From assembly GCF_003205575.1 (NCBI RefSeq), contig NZ_PYBW01000013.1, forward strand, positions 1-64,000: DNA of 64,000 nucleotides. The letters run 5' to 3'. The first letter of the stretch is position 1; every line of letters starts with the position of its first letter. The position numbers were made by a program, and so were the translations under genes. The notes beneath the pieces were generated by a model. The model saw only the letters and a program-made list of their open reading frames with translations, made no database searches and had not been told where the DNA came from. Origin of the DNA: Streptomyces tateyamensis. Lineage in GTDB: Bacteria > Actinomycetota > Actinomycetes > Streptomycetales > Streptomycetaceae. Below are positions 44,060 to 51,515 of this stretch, one piece after another.

Positions 44060-45162
44060 GGGCCTGTTCTGAATTCAGATCATGGTGCGGGTTTCAGGCT
44101 GCGGAGCCAAATAATGGAGCCGCGCAGGTGGAGACCTGCTTCGAAGCTGGCGGGCGTCTTGTCATAGCGGGTGGCGAGGCCCCGCCAGTCCTTGATCTTG
44201 TTGATGGCCCGTTCGACGGTGTTGCGATCGCGGTACAGATCGGCGTCGTGACTGACGGGCCGTCCGCCATCGCGGCCTCTCTTCATGCGGTTGGCGGCCT
44301 GGTCGTCCTTCTCCGGGATGACTGCCTTGATCTGGCGTCGGCGCAGGTAGGCCCGGGTGGTACGAGCGGAATAGGCCTTATCGGCGGCCACCGCGTCGGG
44401 GCGCGTTCGGGGCCGGCCGACCGGGCCGCGTACCTTGATCTTGTCCATGACGGCGATGAACTGCGGGTTGTCCGCGCTCTGGCCCGGGGTGAGCACGAAG
44501 GACAACGGGCGGCACCGCCGCTCGGCAGCCAGATGGGTCTTCGTGGTCAGCCCGCCGCGCGAACGCCCCAGTGCGGCCGCCTTGAGCCGGGCCCGGCGGC
44601 GCCGACGTAGCCGGCGCTTCGCCGCCCGCCGGGACTCCTCCGCCTCGTCGTGCTCGCCGCCCCGGCCTGCTATCGACCCGGTTTGTCCCTTCGTAGCAGC
44701 CCCTTTTCCTCCGTGACGGCTTTCTCCAGTTCCTCCAGCAGCTCGGCGTCCACGACCATCCCAGCGGCGTGATGGTGTGCACGAGAGACGGTGGAGTCCA
44801 CGCTGACCAGTGACAAGTCGACCTGGCCGCGCGCGGCGGCCTCGGTGATCATCCCCTCCATCAACGCCTGGAAGACTCCCCTGCGCGCCCAGGTGCCGAA
44901 CTGGCCGTAGATCGTCGACCAGTTGCCGTACCGCTCGGGGACGTCCCGCCACGGACTGCCCACCCGGAACCGCCACATGATCGCGTCGAACTGCCGCCGC
45001 AGGTCCGGGATCGGTCCCGTCGCCGCCACCGGCAGGAACGGCTCAACCAGCTCCCACTCACTGTCCGTCAGATCGCCGCGCGTCATGGACTCGTTCTACC
45101 AGCCGCCAGGCCGCCCAGGAGCACGAACCGGCGCAATCATGATCTGAATTCAGAACAGTCCC
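44060..45162 (-). mobile_element. IS5-family (IS427-group-like) insertion sequence
   Basis: A 1,103-bp element with 25-bp inverted repeats (44060-44084 and 45138-45162) that differ at one position and share TTCTGAATTCAGATCATG. TA lies at both outer edges (44058-44059 and 45163-45164), the duplication typical of the group. A single transposase is encoded in two overlapping frames. Confidence 0.9.
44080..45086 (-). CDS. IS5-family transposase made by -1 frameshifting
   Basis: Frame A (45086-44670) encodes LTDSEWELVEPFLPVAA through the first catalytic Asp in SVDSTVSRAHHH and stops at a TAG. Frame B continues in the -1 frame with the second Asp in AVAADKAYSARTTRAYL and the Glu in NTVERAINKIKDWRGLA, ending at 44080. 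The slippery heptamer A-AAG-GGG (44706-44700, frame-A codons shown) lies in the overlap and allows -1 slippage to AAA-GGG. The fused product is about 335 aa. The whole DDE set is present, so it should be functional. Feature coordinates span both frames. Confidence 0.85.
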
Positions 45163-45226
45163 TAGGCGGCCTGGCAGTGAGGGTCATACGCTCGATGTGT
45201 GATCACGGGTTGCGTATCGACCCTCG

Positions 45227-45258
45227 ACTGAGGCGGGCATTGGCGTGCCCGCCTCAGT
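45227..45258. terminator. 13-bp hairpin inside the right arm of the transposon
   Basis: A perfect stem (45227-45239 with 45246-45258) around a 6-base loop lies between the IS5 element and the right end. It would stop transcription entering from dnaB, which reads towards the element. Confidence 0.6.
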
Positions 45259-45317
45259 ACGTCTTGTGGCCCTCGTCCGTCGGACTCCGGGACTCGTTAG
45301 CGAGAGCGTCTGATACT

Positions 45318-45405
45318 GGGCCATTGCTCACCCAGTACCGGTATTGCTCGTCACGTGCTCATGATCAGCCGATATTGCTCACGAAATCGTGGTCCCTACA
45401 CAGGC
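45318..45405. repeat. Right transposon end with target duplication
   Basis: ATTGCTC occurs at 45323, 45343 and 45374, twice within a wider CCGRTATTGCTC block, as expected for repeated TnsB sites. The terminus CCCTACA ends at 45400 and is followed by CAGGC (45401-45405), matching the left flank. The dnaB stop codon begins 16 bases further on. Confidence 0.88.
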
Positions 45406-45421
45406 GCCCCCGGCACCGGGC

Positions 45422-46990
45422 TCAGTCCCGGGTCATGTCCACGAAGCGCGAGTAGTGGCCCTGGAAGGCCACCGTGATGGTGGCAGTCGGACCGTTACGG
45501 TGCTTGGCCACGATCAGGTCGGCCTCGCCGGCTCGGGGGGACTCCTTCTCGTAGGCGTCCTCGCGGTGCAGCAGGATGACCATGTCGGCGTCCTGCTCGA
45601 TCGAGCCCGACTCGCGCAGGTCACTGACCATCGGCTTCTTGTCGGTGCGCTGCTCGGGGCCACGGTTCAGCTGGGAGAGCGCGATCACCGGGACCTCCAG
45701 CTCCTTGGCCAGCAGCTTGAGGTTACGGGACATGTCCGAGACCTCCTGCTGGCGGCTCTCGGCCCGGCGGGAGCCGCCGGACTGCATCAGCTGGAGGTAG
45801 TCGATGACCACCAGCTTCAGGTCGTTGCGCTGCTTGAGCCGGCGGCACTTGGCCCGGATCTCCATCATCGACAGGTTCGGCGAGTCGTCGATGTACAGCG
45901 GCGCCGCGGTCACCTCCGGCATCCGGCGGGCCACTCTGGTCCAGTCGTCGTCGGTCATGTTCCCCGACCGCATGTGGTGCAGCGCCACCCGGGCCTCGGC
46001 GGAGAGCAGGCGCATCGCGATCTCGTTGCGCCCCATCTCGAGCGAGAAGATCACGCTGGGCAGCGCGTTGTGGATCGAGCAGGCCCGGGCGAAGTCCAGT
46101 GCCAGCGTCGACTTGCCCATCGCCGGGCGGGCCGCGATGACGATCATCTGGCCGGGGTGCAGGCCGTTGGTGAGGGCGTCCAGGTCGGCGAAGCCGGTGG
46201 GGACGCCGGACATCTGGCCCTGGCGGGAGCCGATCGCCTCGATCTCGTCGAGGGCGCCCTCCATGATGTCGGCCAGCGGGGCGTAGTCCTCGCTGGTGCG
46301 CTGCTCGGTGACGGCGTAGATCTCGGCCTGGGCGGCGTTGACGATCTCGTCCACGTCACCCTCGGCGGCGTAGCCCATGCCGGCGATCCGGGTGCCGGCC
46401 TCGACCAGGCGGCGCAGCACGGCGCGTTCGTGGACGATCTCGGCGTAGTACTCGGCGTTGGCGGCGGTGGGCACCGAGTTGACCAGCGTGTGCAGGTAGC
46501 CGGGGCCGCCGACCCGGGTGAGCTCACCGCGCTTGGTGAGCTCGCTGGCCACGGTGATCGGGTCGGCCGGCTCGCCGCGGGCGTAGAGGTCGAGGATCGC
46601 GTTGTGGATCAGCTCGTGCGCCGGGCGGTAGTAGTCGAGCGGCTTGAGCACCTCGACCACGTCGGCGATGGCGTCCTTGGACAGCATCATGCCGCCGAGC
46701 ACCGACTGCTCGGCCGGCAGGTCCTGCGGCGGGACCCGCTCGAAGCCCTCCGCACCGCCCTCGCGACCACCGTCCCGGTCCTGGTCGCGGTCCCGGCCGC
46801 CGTCACGGCCGCCCTTGCCGTCCCGCTTGCGACCGCCGCCGAATGCGACGGCGTCCTCCCGCTTGCGGGTCACCGGCAGCCGGTCGCTGGGGCCCTGGAC
46901 CGGGAAGGTGGCGCCGAAGGCCTCGTCGGTCGGCTGCCAGTCGTCCTCCGGGGGCGGCATGTCGTGGTCGTCGTACTGGGGACCGGTCAC
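45422..46990 (-). CDS. dnaB: Replicative DNA helicase DnaB
   Basis: A 522-aa hexameric helicase that unwinds DNA at the replication fork. A disordered basic/Gly-rich tail of about 70 residues (GGRDGGRDRDQDRDGG) precedes the N-terminal collar domain (PPQDLPAEQSVLGGMMLSKD). The RecA-like motor has Walker A ARPAMGKST, Walker B VVIDYLQLM and the arginine-finger region. No intein interrupts the motor motifs, unlike in many actinobacteria. The GTG at 46990 with GGGGAAG upstream gives the usual start. The 3' end abuts the transposon, but the coding sequence is complete. Confidence 0.95.
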   Translation of the reverse strand: MTGPQYDDHDMPPPEDDWQPTDEAFGATFPVQGPSDRLPVTRKREDAVAFGGGRKRDGKGGRDGGRDRDQDRDGGREGGAEGFERVPPQDLPAEQSVLGGMMLSKDAIADVVEVLKPLDYYRPAHELIHNAILDLYARGEPADPITVASELTKRGELTRVGGPGYLHTLVNSVPTAANAEYYAEIVHERAVLRRLVEAGTRIAGMGYAAEGDVDEIVNAAQAEIYAVTEQRTSEDYAPLADIMEGALDEIEAIGSRQGQMSGVPTGFADLDALTNGLHPGQMIVIAARPAMGKSTLALDFARACSIHNALPSVIFSLEMGRNEIAMRLLSAEARVALHHMRSGNMTDDDWTRVARRMPEVTAAPLYIDDSPNLSMMEIRAKCRRLKQRNDLKLVVIDYLQLMQSGGSRRAESRQQEVSDMSRNLKLLAKELEVPVIALSQLNRGPEQRTDKKPMVSDLRESGSIEQDADMVILLHREDAYEKESPRAGEADLIVAKHRNGPTATITVAFQGHYSRFVDMTRD

Positions 46991-47417
46991 GCGTCTTCCC
47001 CGATCAGCGAGCGGTGCGAGTGTGGAGCGAAGGCGCGGCGGCCTGGAGGGACGGACGCGGTCACGGTCCGGTCCACCTCCTTCATACGCCACGGCACCGA
47101 CGGATCGGCCGCCGGGGCAGCCCGGCGCGTCGGCTGAGCGCCCACGCTAAGGGGCGGGCCCGGTCCGCACCAAGACGGTTATCCACACCCCCTGTGGACG
47201 ACGGGGGTTCCACTGTGGACAACTGCCCGAAACCTGTGCACAAGCATGGGGACAGAGCTGTGGATAACCAGACGATCGAACCGGCGTCAATGCACTGACC
47301 TGCGATGACACTATCCACCGGCTGTGCATGAGAAAAACTTCACACAGCAGCGGGCGACCGCGGCGAACTGTCCGAACAGATATTCGATCATAGGTTCTAG
47401 TAAGCGTCACTTATGCC
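46991..47417. promoter_or_regulatory. Divergent region dnaB / MATE gene
   Basis: About 430 bases without a coding sequence that I can support. The central part contains the cluster of DnaA-box-like sites listed next. The stretch 47272-47412 is markedly AT-richer than the rest of the host sequence and probably includes promoters or a melt-prone segment. Confidence 0.5.
47179..47267. promoter_or_regulatory. Cluster of five DnaA-box-like sites upstream of dnaB
   Basis: TTATCCACA at 47179, then on the opposite strand TCGTCCACA (47201-47193), TTGTCCACA (47222-47214), TTGTGCACA (47243-47235) and TTATCCACA (47267-47259). TTGTCCACA is the Streptomyces DnaA-box consensus and TTATCCACA the general bacterial one. 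Five sites in 89 bases is far above chance. DnaA could regulate dnaB here or be titrated by the cluster. Confidence 0.8.
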
Positions 47418-47454
47418 TTGCACCACTTACCTGTGGATGGCTACGGTACGTACC
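47418..47454 (+). promoter_or_regulatory. Promoter of the MATE gene, probably leaderless
   Basis: TTGCAC (47418-47423) and TACGGT (47442-47447) are 18 bases apart. The ATG at 47455 begins 7 bases past the -10 box, the expected initiation point. No Shine-Dalgarno is present, which supports leaderless translation. Confidence 0.6.
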
Positions 47455-48783
47455 ATGAGTCCCGTGAGCACCCCGATACGCCGGCACGACCGGGAGATCC
47501 TGGCCCTGGCCCTGCCGGCCTTCGGCTCGCTGGTGGCCGAACCGCTCTTCCTGCTCGGCGACTCCGCCATCGTCGGCCACCTGGGCACCGCCCAGCTGGC
47601 CGGCGTGGGCATCGCCGCGGCCGCCCTCAGCGCCCTCACCGGGCTCTTCGTCTTCCTCGCCTACGCCACCACCGGCGCCGTGGCCCGCCGGATCGGGGCC
47701 GGCGACCGCCGGGCCGCCGTCCAACAGGGTCTGGACGGCCTCTGGCTGGCCCTGCTGCTGGCCGTCCCGGTGGCGCTGGCCAGCTTCCTGCTGGCGCCCG
47801 CCACGGCCGCCGCGCTGGGCGCCTCGCCGACCGCCGCCCCGTACGCGGTGGACTACCTGCGGATCAGCGCCCTGGGCATCCCGGCCATGCTGCTGGTGCT
47901 GGCCGCCACCGGCGTGCTGCGCGGGCTGCAGGACACCCGCACCCCGCTGCTGGTGGCCGTCGGCGCCTTCTCCGCCAACCTGGCCCTCAACGCGGCGCTG
48001 GTCTACGGCGCCAGCCTCGGGGTGGCCGGCTCCGCCTGGGGCACCGTGCTGGCGCAGACCGCGATGGCCGCGGTCTACCTGCTGGTGGTGCTCCGCGGTG
48101 CCCGCCGGCACGGCGCCCGACTGCGGCCCCACCCGGCCGGGATCCGCGCCTGCGCCCGGGTCGGCGGCCCGCTGCTGGTTCGCACCGCCTCGCTGCGGGC
48201 GATCCTGCTGCTCGCCACCGCGGTCGCCGCACACCTGGGCGACCAGCAGATGGCGGCCCATCAGATCGCCATGGCGCTCTGGAGCTTCCTGGCCTACGCG
48301 CTGGACGCGATCGCCATCGCCGGTCAGGCGATCATCGCCCGCTACCTGGGCGGGGCCGACGTCGCCGGGGCCCGGGCGGCGACCCGGCGGATGGTCCAGT
48401 GGGGCATCGGTTCCGGGGTGCTGCTCGGCCTGCTGGTGGTGCTGGCCCGCCCGCTCTACCTGCCGCTGTTCACCGCCGACCCGGCGGTGCGCGCCCAGCT
48501 GGCCCAGGTGGTGCTGCTGCTGGCGCTGACCGAGCCGGTGGCCGGACTGGTCTTCGTGCTGGACGGGGTACTGATGGGCGCCGGGGACGGGCCCTACCTG
48601 GCCCGCGCGATGCTGGCCACCCTGCTGGTCTTCGCCCCGGTGGCACTGGCGGTGCCGGCCCTGGGCTGGGGGCTGCCGGGGCTCTGGGGGGCGATCAACC
48701 TCTTCATGCTGGTGCGGGCCGGCTTCCTGGCCGCCCGCAGCCGCACCGGCGCCTGGCTGGTCACCGGCGCGGTCCGGGCCTGA
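47455..48783 (+). CDS. MATE-family efflux transporter (DinF-like)
   Basis: A 442-aa membrane exporter with 12 predicted helices in two six-helix bundles. It opens RRHDREILALALPAFGSLVAEPLFLL, then GDSAIVGHLGTAQLAGVGIA, which is the DinF branch of MATE proteins that export drugs or other organic cations against Na+ or H+. The second half repeats the pattern (HLGDQQMAAHQIAMALWSF). The ATG at 47455 is used, and 14 upstream codons were rejected. Upstream it faces dnaB, and it converges on rplI with a strong hairpin in between. Confidence 0.92.
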   Translation: MSPVSTPIRRHDREILALALPAFGSLVAEPLFLLGDSAIVGHLGTAQLAGVGIAAAALSALTGLFVFLAYATTGAVARRIGAGDRRAAVQQGLDGLWLALLLAVPVALASFLLAPATAAALGASPTAAPYAVDYLRISALGIPAMLLVLAATGVLRGLQDTRTPLLVAVGAFSANLALNAALVYGASLGVAGSAWGTVLAQTAMAAVYLLVVLRGARRHGARLRPHPAGIRACARVGGPLLVRTASLRAILLLATAVAAHLGDQQMAAHQIAMALWSFLAYALDAIAIAGQAIIARYLGGADVAGARAATRRMVQWGIGSGVLLGLLVVLARPLYLPLFTADPAVRAQLAQVVLLLALTEPVAGLVFVLDGVLMGAGDGPYLARAMLATLLVFAPVALAVPALGWGLPGLWGAINLFMLVRAGFLAARSRTGAWLVTGAVRA

Positions 48784-48827
48784 GCCGGCGTCACCGGGCC
48801 ACGCCGGGCCGGGCCGTCCTGCCAACG

Positions 48828-48868
48828 CCCGAGGGCCGGGCTCCCACACGGGGAGCCCGGCCCTCGGG
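48828..48868. terminator. 18-bp bidirectional hairpin, MATE / rplI
   Basis: A perfect 18-bp stem (48828-48845 with 48851-48868) and 5-base loop lies between two convergent genes. It can end transcription in both directions. Confidence 0.85.
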
Positions 48869-48899
48869 TTCGGTACGACTACCGCTGCGAACCAGTGGT

Positions 48900-49340
48900 T
48901 CAGGCGACGGTGACGTCCAGGTTGGCGGTCACGTCGGCGTGCAGCTTGACGGCGACCTTGTGGGTGCCCACGGTCTTGATCGGCGAGGCGATCGTGACGG
49001 CGCGCTTGTCCACCAGCGGGCCACCCGCGGCCTTGACGGCCGAGACCACGTCGGCCTGGGTGACCGAGCCGAACAGGCGGCCGGCGTCGCCGGAGCGCAC
49101 GGTCAGCTTGACCTGCAGGCCCTCGAGGGTGGCCTTGACCTCGTTGGCCGCCTCGATGGTCTGGATCTCGTGGATCTTGCGGGCGCGACGGATGGCGTCG
49201 ACGTCCTTCTGGCCGCCCTTGGTCCAGCGAATGGCGAAGCCGTTCGGGACCAGGAAGTTGCGGGCGTAGCCGTCCTTGACCTCGACGACGTCGCCGGCGC
49301 CACCGAGGCCGGAGACCTCGTGAGTGAGGATGATCTTCAT
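48900..49340 (-). CDS. rplI: 50S ribosomal protein bL9
   Basis: A 146-aa ribosomal protein that spans the L1 stalk base of the large subunit. The N-terminal rRNA-binding domain ([20 protein letters not shown], then [12 protein letters not shown]) is joined by a long helix to the C-terminal domain ([16 protein letters not shown]). Last gene of the rpsF-ssb-rpsR-rplI operon, with rpsR ending 17 bases upstream. Confidence 0.97.
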   Translation of the reverse strand: MKIILTHEVSGLGGAGDVVEVKDGYARNFLVPNGFAIRWTKGGQKDVDAIRRARKIHEIQTIEAANEVKATLEGLQVKLTVRSGDAGRLFGSVTQADVVSAVKAAGGPLVDKRAVTIASPIKTVGTHKVAVKLHADVTANLDVTVA

Positions 49341-49357
49341 TCTTCGGTCACCCTCTC

Positions 49358-49594
49358 TTAGCGCGCGGTGCTGGTGTAGGGCAGCAGCGCCATCTCACGG
49401 CTGTTCTTCACGGCCGTGGCGACGTCACGCTGGTGCTGGGTGCAGTTGCCGGTGACCCGGCGGGCACGGATCTTGCCGCGGTCGGAGATGAACTTCCGCA
49501 GCAGGTTCGTGTCCTTGTAGTCAACGTAGTTGACCTTGTCCTTGCAGAAGACGCAAACCTTCTTCTTCGGCTTGCGAGCAGGCGGCTTCGCCAT
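49358..49594 (-). CDS. rpsR: 30S ribosomal protein bS18, cysteine-bearing form
   Basis: A 78-aa small-subunit protein that pairs with bS6 on 16S rRNA. The sequence has KVCVFCKDK and [12 protein letters not shown], giving three cysteines and a histidine able to bind zinc, the C-plus type that streptomycetes often replace with a zinc-free paralogue during zinc shortage. The ATG at 49594 follows GGAG; four earlier codons were dropped. It lies between ssb and rplI in the standard operon. Confidence 0.95.
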   Translation of the reverse strand: MAKPPARKPKKKVCVFCKDKVNYVDYKDTNLLRKFISDRGKIRARRVTGNCTQHQRDVATAVKNSREMALLPYTSTAR

Positions 49595-49671
49595 GGTGTG
49601 CTCCAAATAGGATCACGATCCGGGACCGTCCGCGGAGGGACGGAACCGGGTCGCACGAAATCTGTCAGCTC

Positions 49672-50307
49672 TTAGAACGGAGGCTCTTCCGAGAAGCCGC
49701 CACCGGCCGGGGTACCCCAGCCGCCGCCACCCTGGTTGCCACCAGCGGGAGCGCTGGACGCCCACGGGTCGTCGGACGGACCGGACTGGCCGCCGCCGGA
49801 GTTGCCACCCCAGCTGCCGCCACCCTGGTTGCCGCCGCCGCCCCAGCCGCCCTGGGCACCGCCCTGCTGCTGGCCGCCGCCACCGCCGCTCCAGTTGGAG
49901 CCGGGGGCGCCGCCCGCACCAGGACCGCCAGGACCGCCGGCCCGGTTGGCCCGGGTCACCTTGGCAGTCGCCGAGCGCAGGCTCGGGCCGACCTCGTCGA
50001 CCTCGACCTCGAAGACCGTTCGCTTCTCGCCTTCCTTGGTCTCGTAAGACCGCTGGCGCAGTCGGCCCTGCACGATCACGCGCATGCCGCGCTGCAGCGA
50101 TTCGGCCACGTTCTCCGCGGGCTGCCGCCAGACGTTGCACGTGAGGAAGAGGCTCTCGCCGTCCTTCCACTCGTTGGTCTGGCGATCGAAGGTGCGGGGA
50201 GTGGACGCGATGCGGAACTTCGCGACCGCCGCACCCGACGGGGTGAAACGCAGCTCGGGGTCGTCGACGAGATTGCCGACGAGGGTGATGACGGTCTCGC
50301 CTGCCAT
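49672..50307 (-). CDS. ssb: Single-stranded DNA-binding protein
   Basis: A 211-aa SSB that coats single-stranded DNA in replication and repair. The OB-fold covers residues 1-112 ([20 protein letters not shown], then [18 protein letters not shown]). A Gly/Gln/Ser-rich linker of about 90 residues leads to the acidic tip SEEPPF, which recruits partner proteins. It is a typical streptomycete SsbA. A parS site lies in its upstream gap to rpsF. Confidence 0.96.
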   Translation of the reverse strand: MAGETVITLVGNLVDDPELRFTPSGAAVAKFRIASTPRTFDRQTNEWKDGESLFLTCNVWRQPAENVAESLQRGMRVIVQGRLRQRSYETKEGEKRTVFEVEVDEVGPSLRSATAKVTRANRAGGPGGPGAGGAPGSNWSGGGGGQQQGGAQGGWGGGGNQGGGSWGGNSGGGQSGPSDDPWASSAPAGGNQGGGGWGTPAGGGFSEEPPF

Positions 50308-50346
50308 GGTGTGGTGACCTCTCGGGATGGAGGAGTTCCGTTCAGC

Positions 50347-50366
50347 GATGTTTCACGTGAAACATC
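50347..50366. promoter_or_regulatory. parS centromere site between rpsF and ssb
   Basis: GTTTCACGTGAAAC (50350-50363) is identical to the Streptomyces parS consensus bound by ParB, and the perfect palindrome extends to 20 bp. Streptomycetes keep about 20 such sites around oriC for chromosome segregation. This copy lies inside a ribosomal protein operon but outside coding sequence. Confidence 0.93.
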
Positions 50367-50405
50367 TACGTGAGCCATCAGGACCTCAGCGGTCCCGAGG
50401 GTGGC

Positions 50406-50696
50406 TCAGTGAGTGTCCGGGCGCAGGACCTTGGTCCGCAGAACCGACTCGCTCAGCGACATCTGGCGGTCGAGCTCCTTGACGACCTCAGGCGTGGCCT
50501 TGAGGTCGATGACCGAGTAGATGCCCTCGGGCTGCTTCTTGATCTCGTACGCCAGGCGACGACGGCCCCAGGTGTCGATCTTCTCAACGGTGCCGCCACC
50601 AGTGCGGACGACGTTGAGGAAGGACTCGATCAGGGGGGAGACAGCGCGCTCCTCGACCGAGGGGTCGAGGATGACCATCACCTCGTAGTGACGCAT
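50406..50696 (-). CDS. rpsF: 30S ribosomal protein bS6
   Basis: A 96-aa protein of the small subunit platform that binds 16S rRNA together with bS18. The sequence [19 protein letters not shown] with [20 protein letters not shown] is diagnostic. The ATG at 50696 has AAGGAGG with good spacing; the long open extension upstream is not translated. First gene of the operon with ssb, rpsR and rplI. Confidence 0.97.
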   Translation of the reverse strand: MRHYEVMVILDPSVEERAVSPLIESFLNVVRTGGGTVEKIDTWGRRRLAYEIKKQPEGIYSVIDLKATPEVVKELDRQMSLSESVLRTKVLRPDTH

Positions 50697-50998
50697 GGGT
50701 AAACCCACCTCCTTTGGACTCAGCGGCCACGGTCTCTCCGTGGCAGGAGGGTTGTACGGCGTCGGCACTGGTGCGCCGACACGGCCCCACCGTAGTGGGC
50801 CGGACTGACAGCGACCCCTACAGCCACGGGAGGGCATGCGGGGGCACAGGTACACCAGTGCAGATCGCACAGCCTACCCGCACCCGTCCGGCCGAACAAA
50901 ACACCCATGGATTGCCGCCCGGTCCCGAGGAGCGCAACCTGGGCAGAACGGGTAACACCGAGGTACCGCTGCTTGCCCCCTAGCTGGAGGTGGGTTCC
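50697..50998. promoter_or_regulatory. rpsF leader region with hairpins, divergent promoters
   Basis: About 300 bases between rpsF and a divergent small membrane gene. In the rpsF leader, GCCACGG-TCTCT-CCGTGGC (50727-50745) and GTCGGC/GCCGAC (50761-50780) form stable hairpins. Many bacteria have an S6:S18-binding RNA structure here that controls the operon; whether these hairpins form it cannot be decided by eye. No coding sequence is seen. Confidence 0.45.
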
Positions 50999-51298
50999 AT
51001 GGCACAGACCGTCCACCGTTTCCCCCCGCTGACCCTCAACACCGACGGACACCGGCACCCCCGGGAGAACACCCTGGTCGCCGCGACCGTGGTGCTCGGC
51101 CTGGTGGCCTTCATCAGTTCGTTCTGGCACCACATGAACCTGCTGAGCAGCTGGACCGGCCTGGCCGGGATCGTCACCGGCGGCTGGGGACAGTTCATCT
51201 CCGTCACCACCGCCGAGCGGTGCGTGCTGGTGGTCTCGCTCGGTATGGCGGCCTTCGGCTTCTACCTCGGCATGGCGCACGGCGGCCTGTTCGGCTAG
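50999..51298 (+). CDS. Small two-TM membrane protein, conserved
   Basis: A 99-aa protein. After a polar start (AQTVHRFPPLTLNTDGHRHP) it has helices at about residues 25-45 (TLVAATVVLGLVAFISSFW) and 75-95 (CVLVVSLGMAAFGFYLGMA). GGAGG lies 7 bases before the ATG. Homologues in this position near rpsF are usual in streptomycetes, but no function is known to me. It lies upstream of femX with 217 bases between them. Confidence 0.75.
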   Translation: MAQTVHRFPPLTLNTDGHRHPRENTLVAATVVLGLVAFISSFWHHMNLLSSWTGLAGIVTGGWGQFISVTTAERCVLVVSLGMAAFGFYLGMAHGGLFG

Positions 51299-51515
51299 CC
51301 ACAGAAGCCGGGGTACGGCCAGGCCGATCCCCCGGCATGCGCACGGCGCACAGGACGGCGCTCCCCCTCGGGAGAGCGCCGTTCGCGGTTCCCGCTCGGA
51401 CAACCGGGCGAAGCTCTAGGGTTCCGTCAACGCGCCGCGCGTGACCCCACCGAAACGGACTATTCGGGCGATAAGGTCACAGAGTCCCACCAACCAGCCA
51501 AGGAGCATCCCGAGC

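Larger units (their letters stand above)
32024..45400 (-). mobile_element. Tn7-like transposon inserted at the dnaB 3' end
   Basis: A 13,377-bp element. The outer ends start TGTAGGG on the left (32024) and end CCCTACA on the right (45400); the terminal 25 bases agree at 20 positions as inverted repeats. The direct repeat CAGGC flanks both sides (32019-32023 and 45401-45405), the 5-bp duplication expected for Tn7-type transposition. Contents in transcription order from the right: two ISs and a DUF3892 gene, then tnsA, tnsB, tnsC, tniQ and a nuclease-NACHT gene. Codon use and base composition look less GC-rich than the host. The right end is 16 bp past the dnaB stop and tnsA reads away from it, as in Tn7 at glmS. 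No cas genes or CRISPR array are present. Confidence 0.93.

Noticed and set aside
32024..45400. CRISPR-associated transposon (CAST)
   Set aside because: tnsB, tnsC and tniQ are present as in CASTs, but no cas gene, CRISPR repeat array or guide-like repeat was found in the element, and TniQ is of the long type.
45422..46990. Intein in dnaB
   Set aside because: Walker A and the other motor motifs are contiguous, and the protein has normal length.
47179..47267. Chromosomal oriC
   Set aside because: There are only five boxes, and dnaA and dnaN are not adjacent; streptomycete oriC has many more boxes between those genes.
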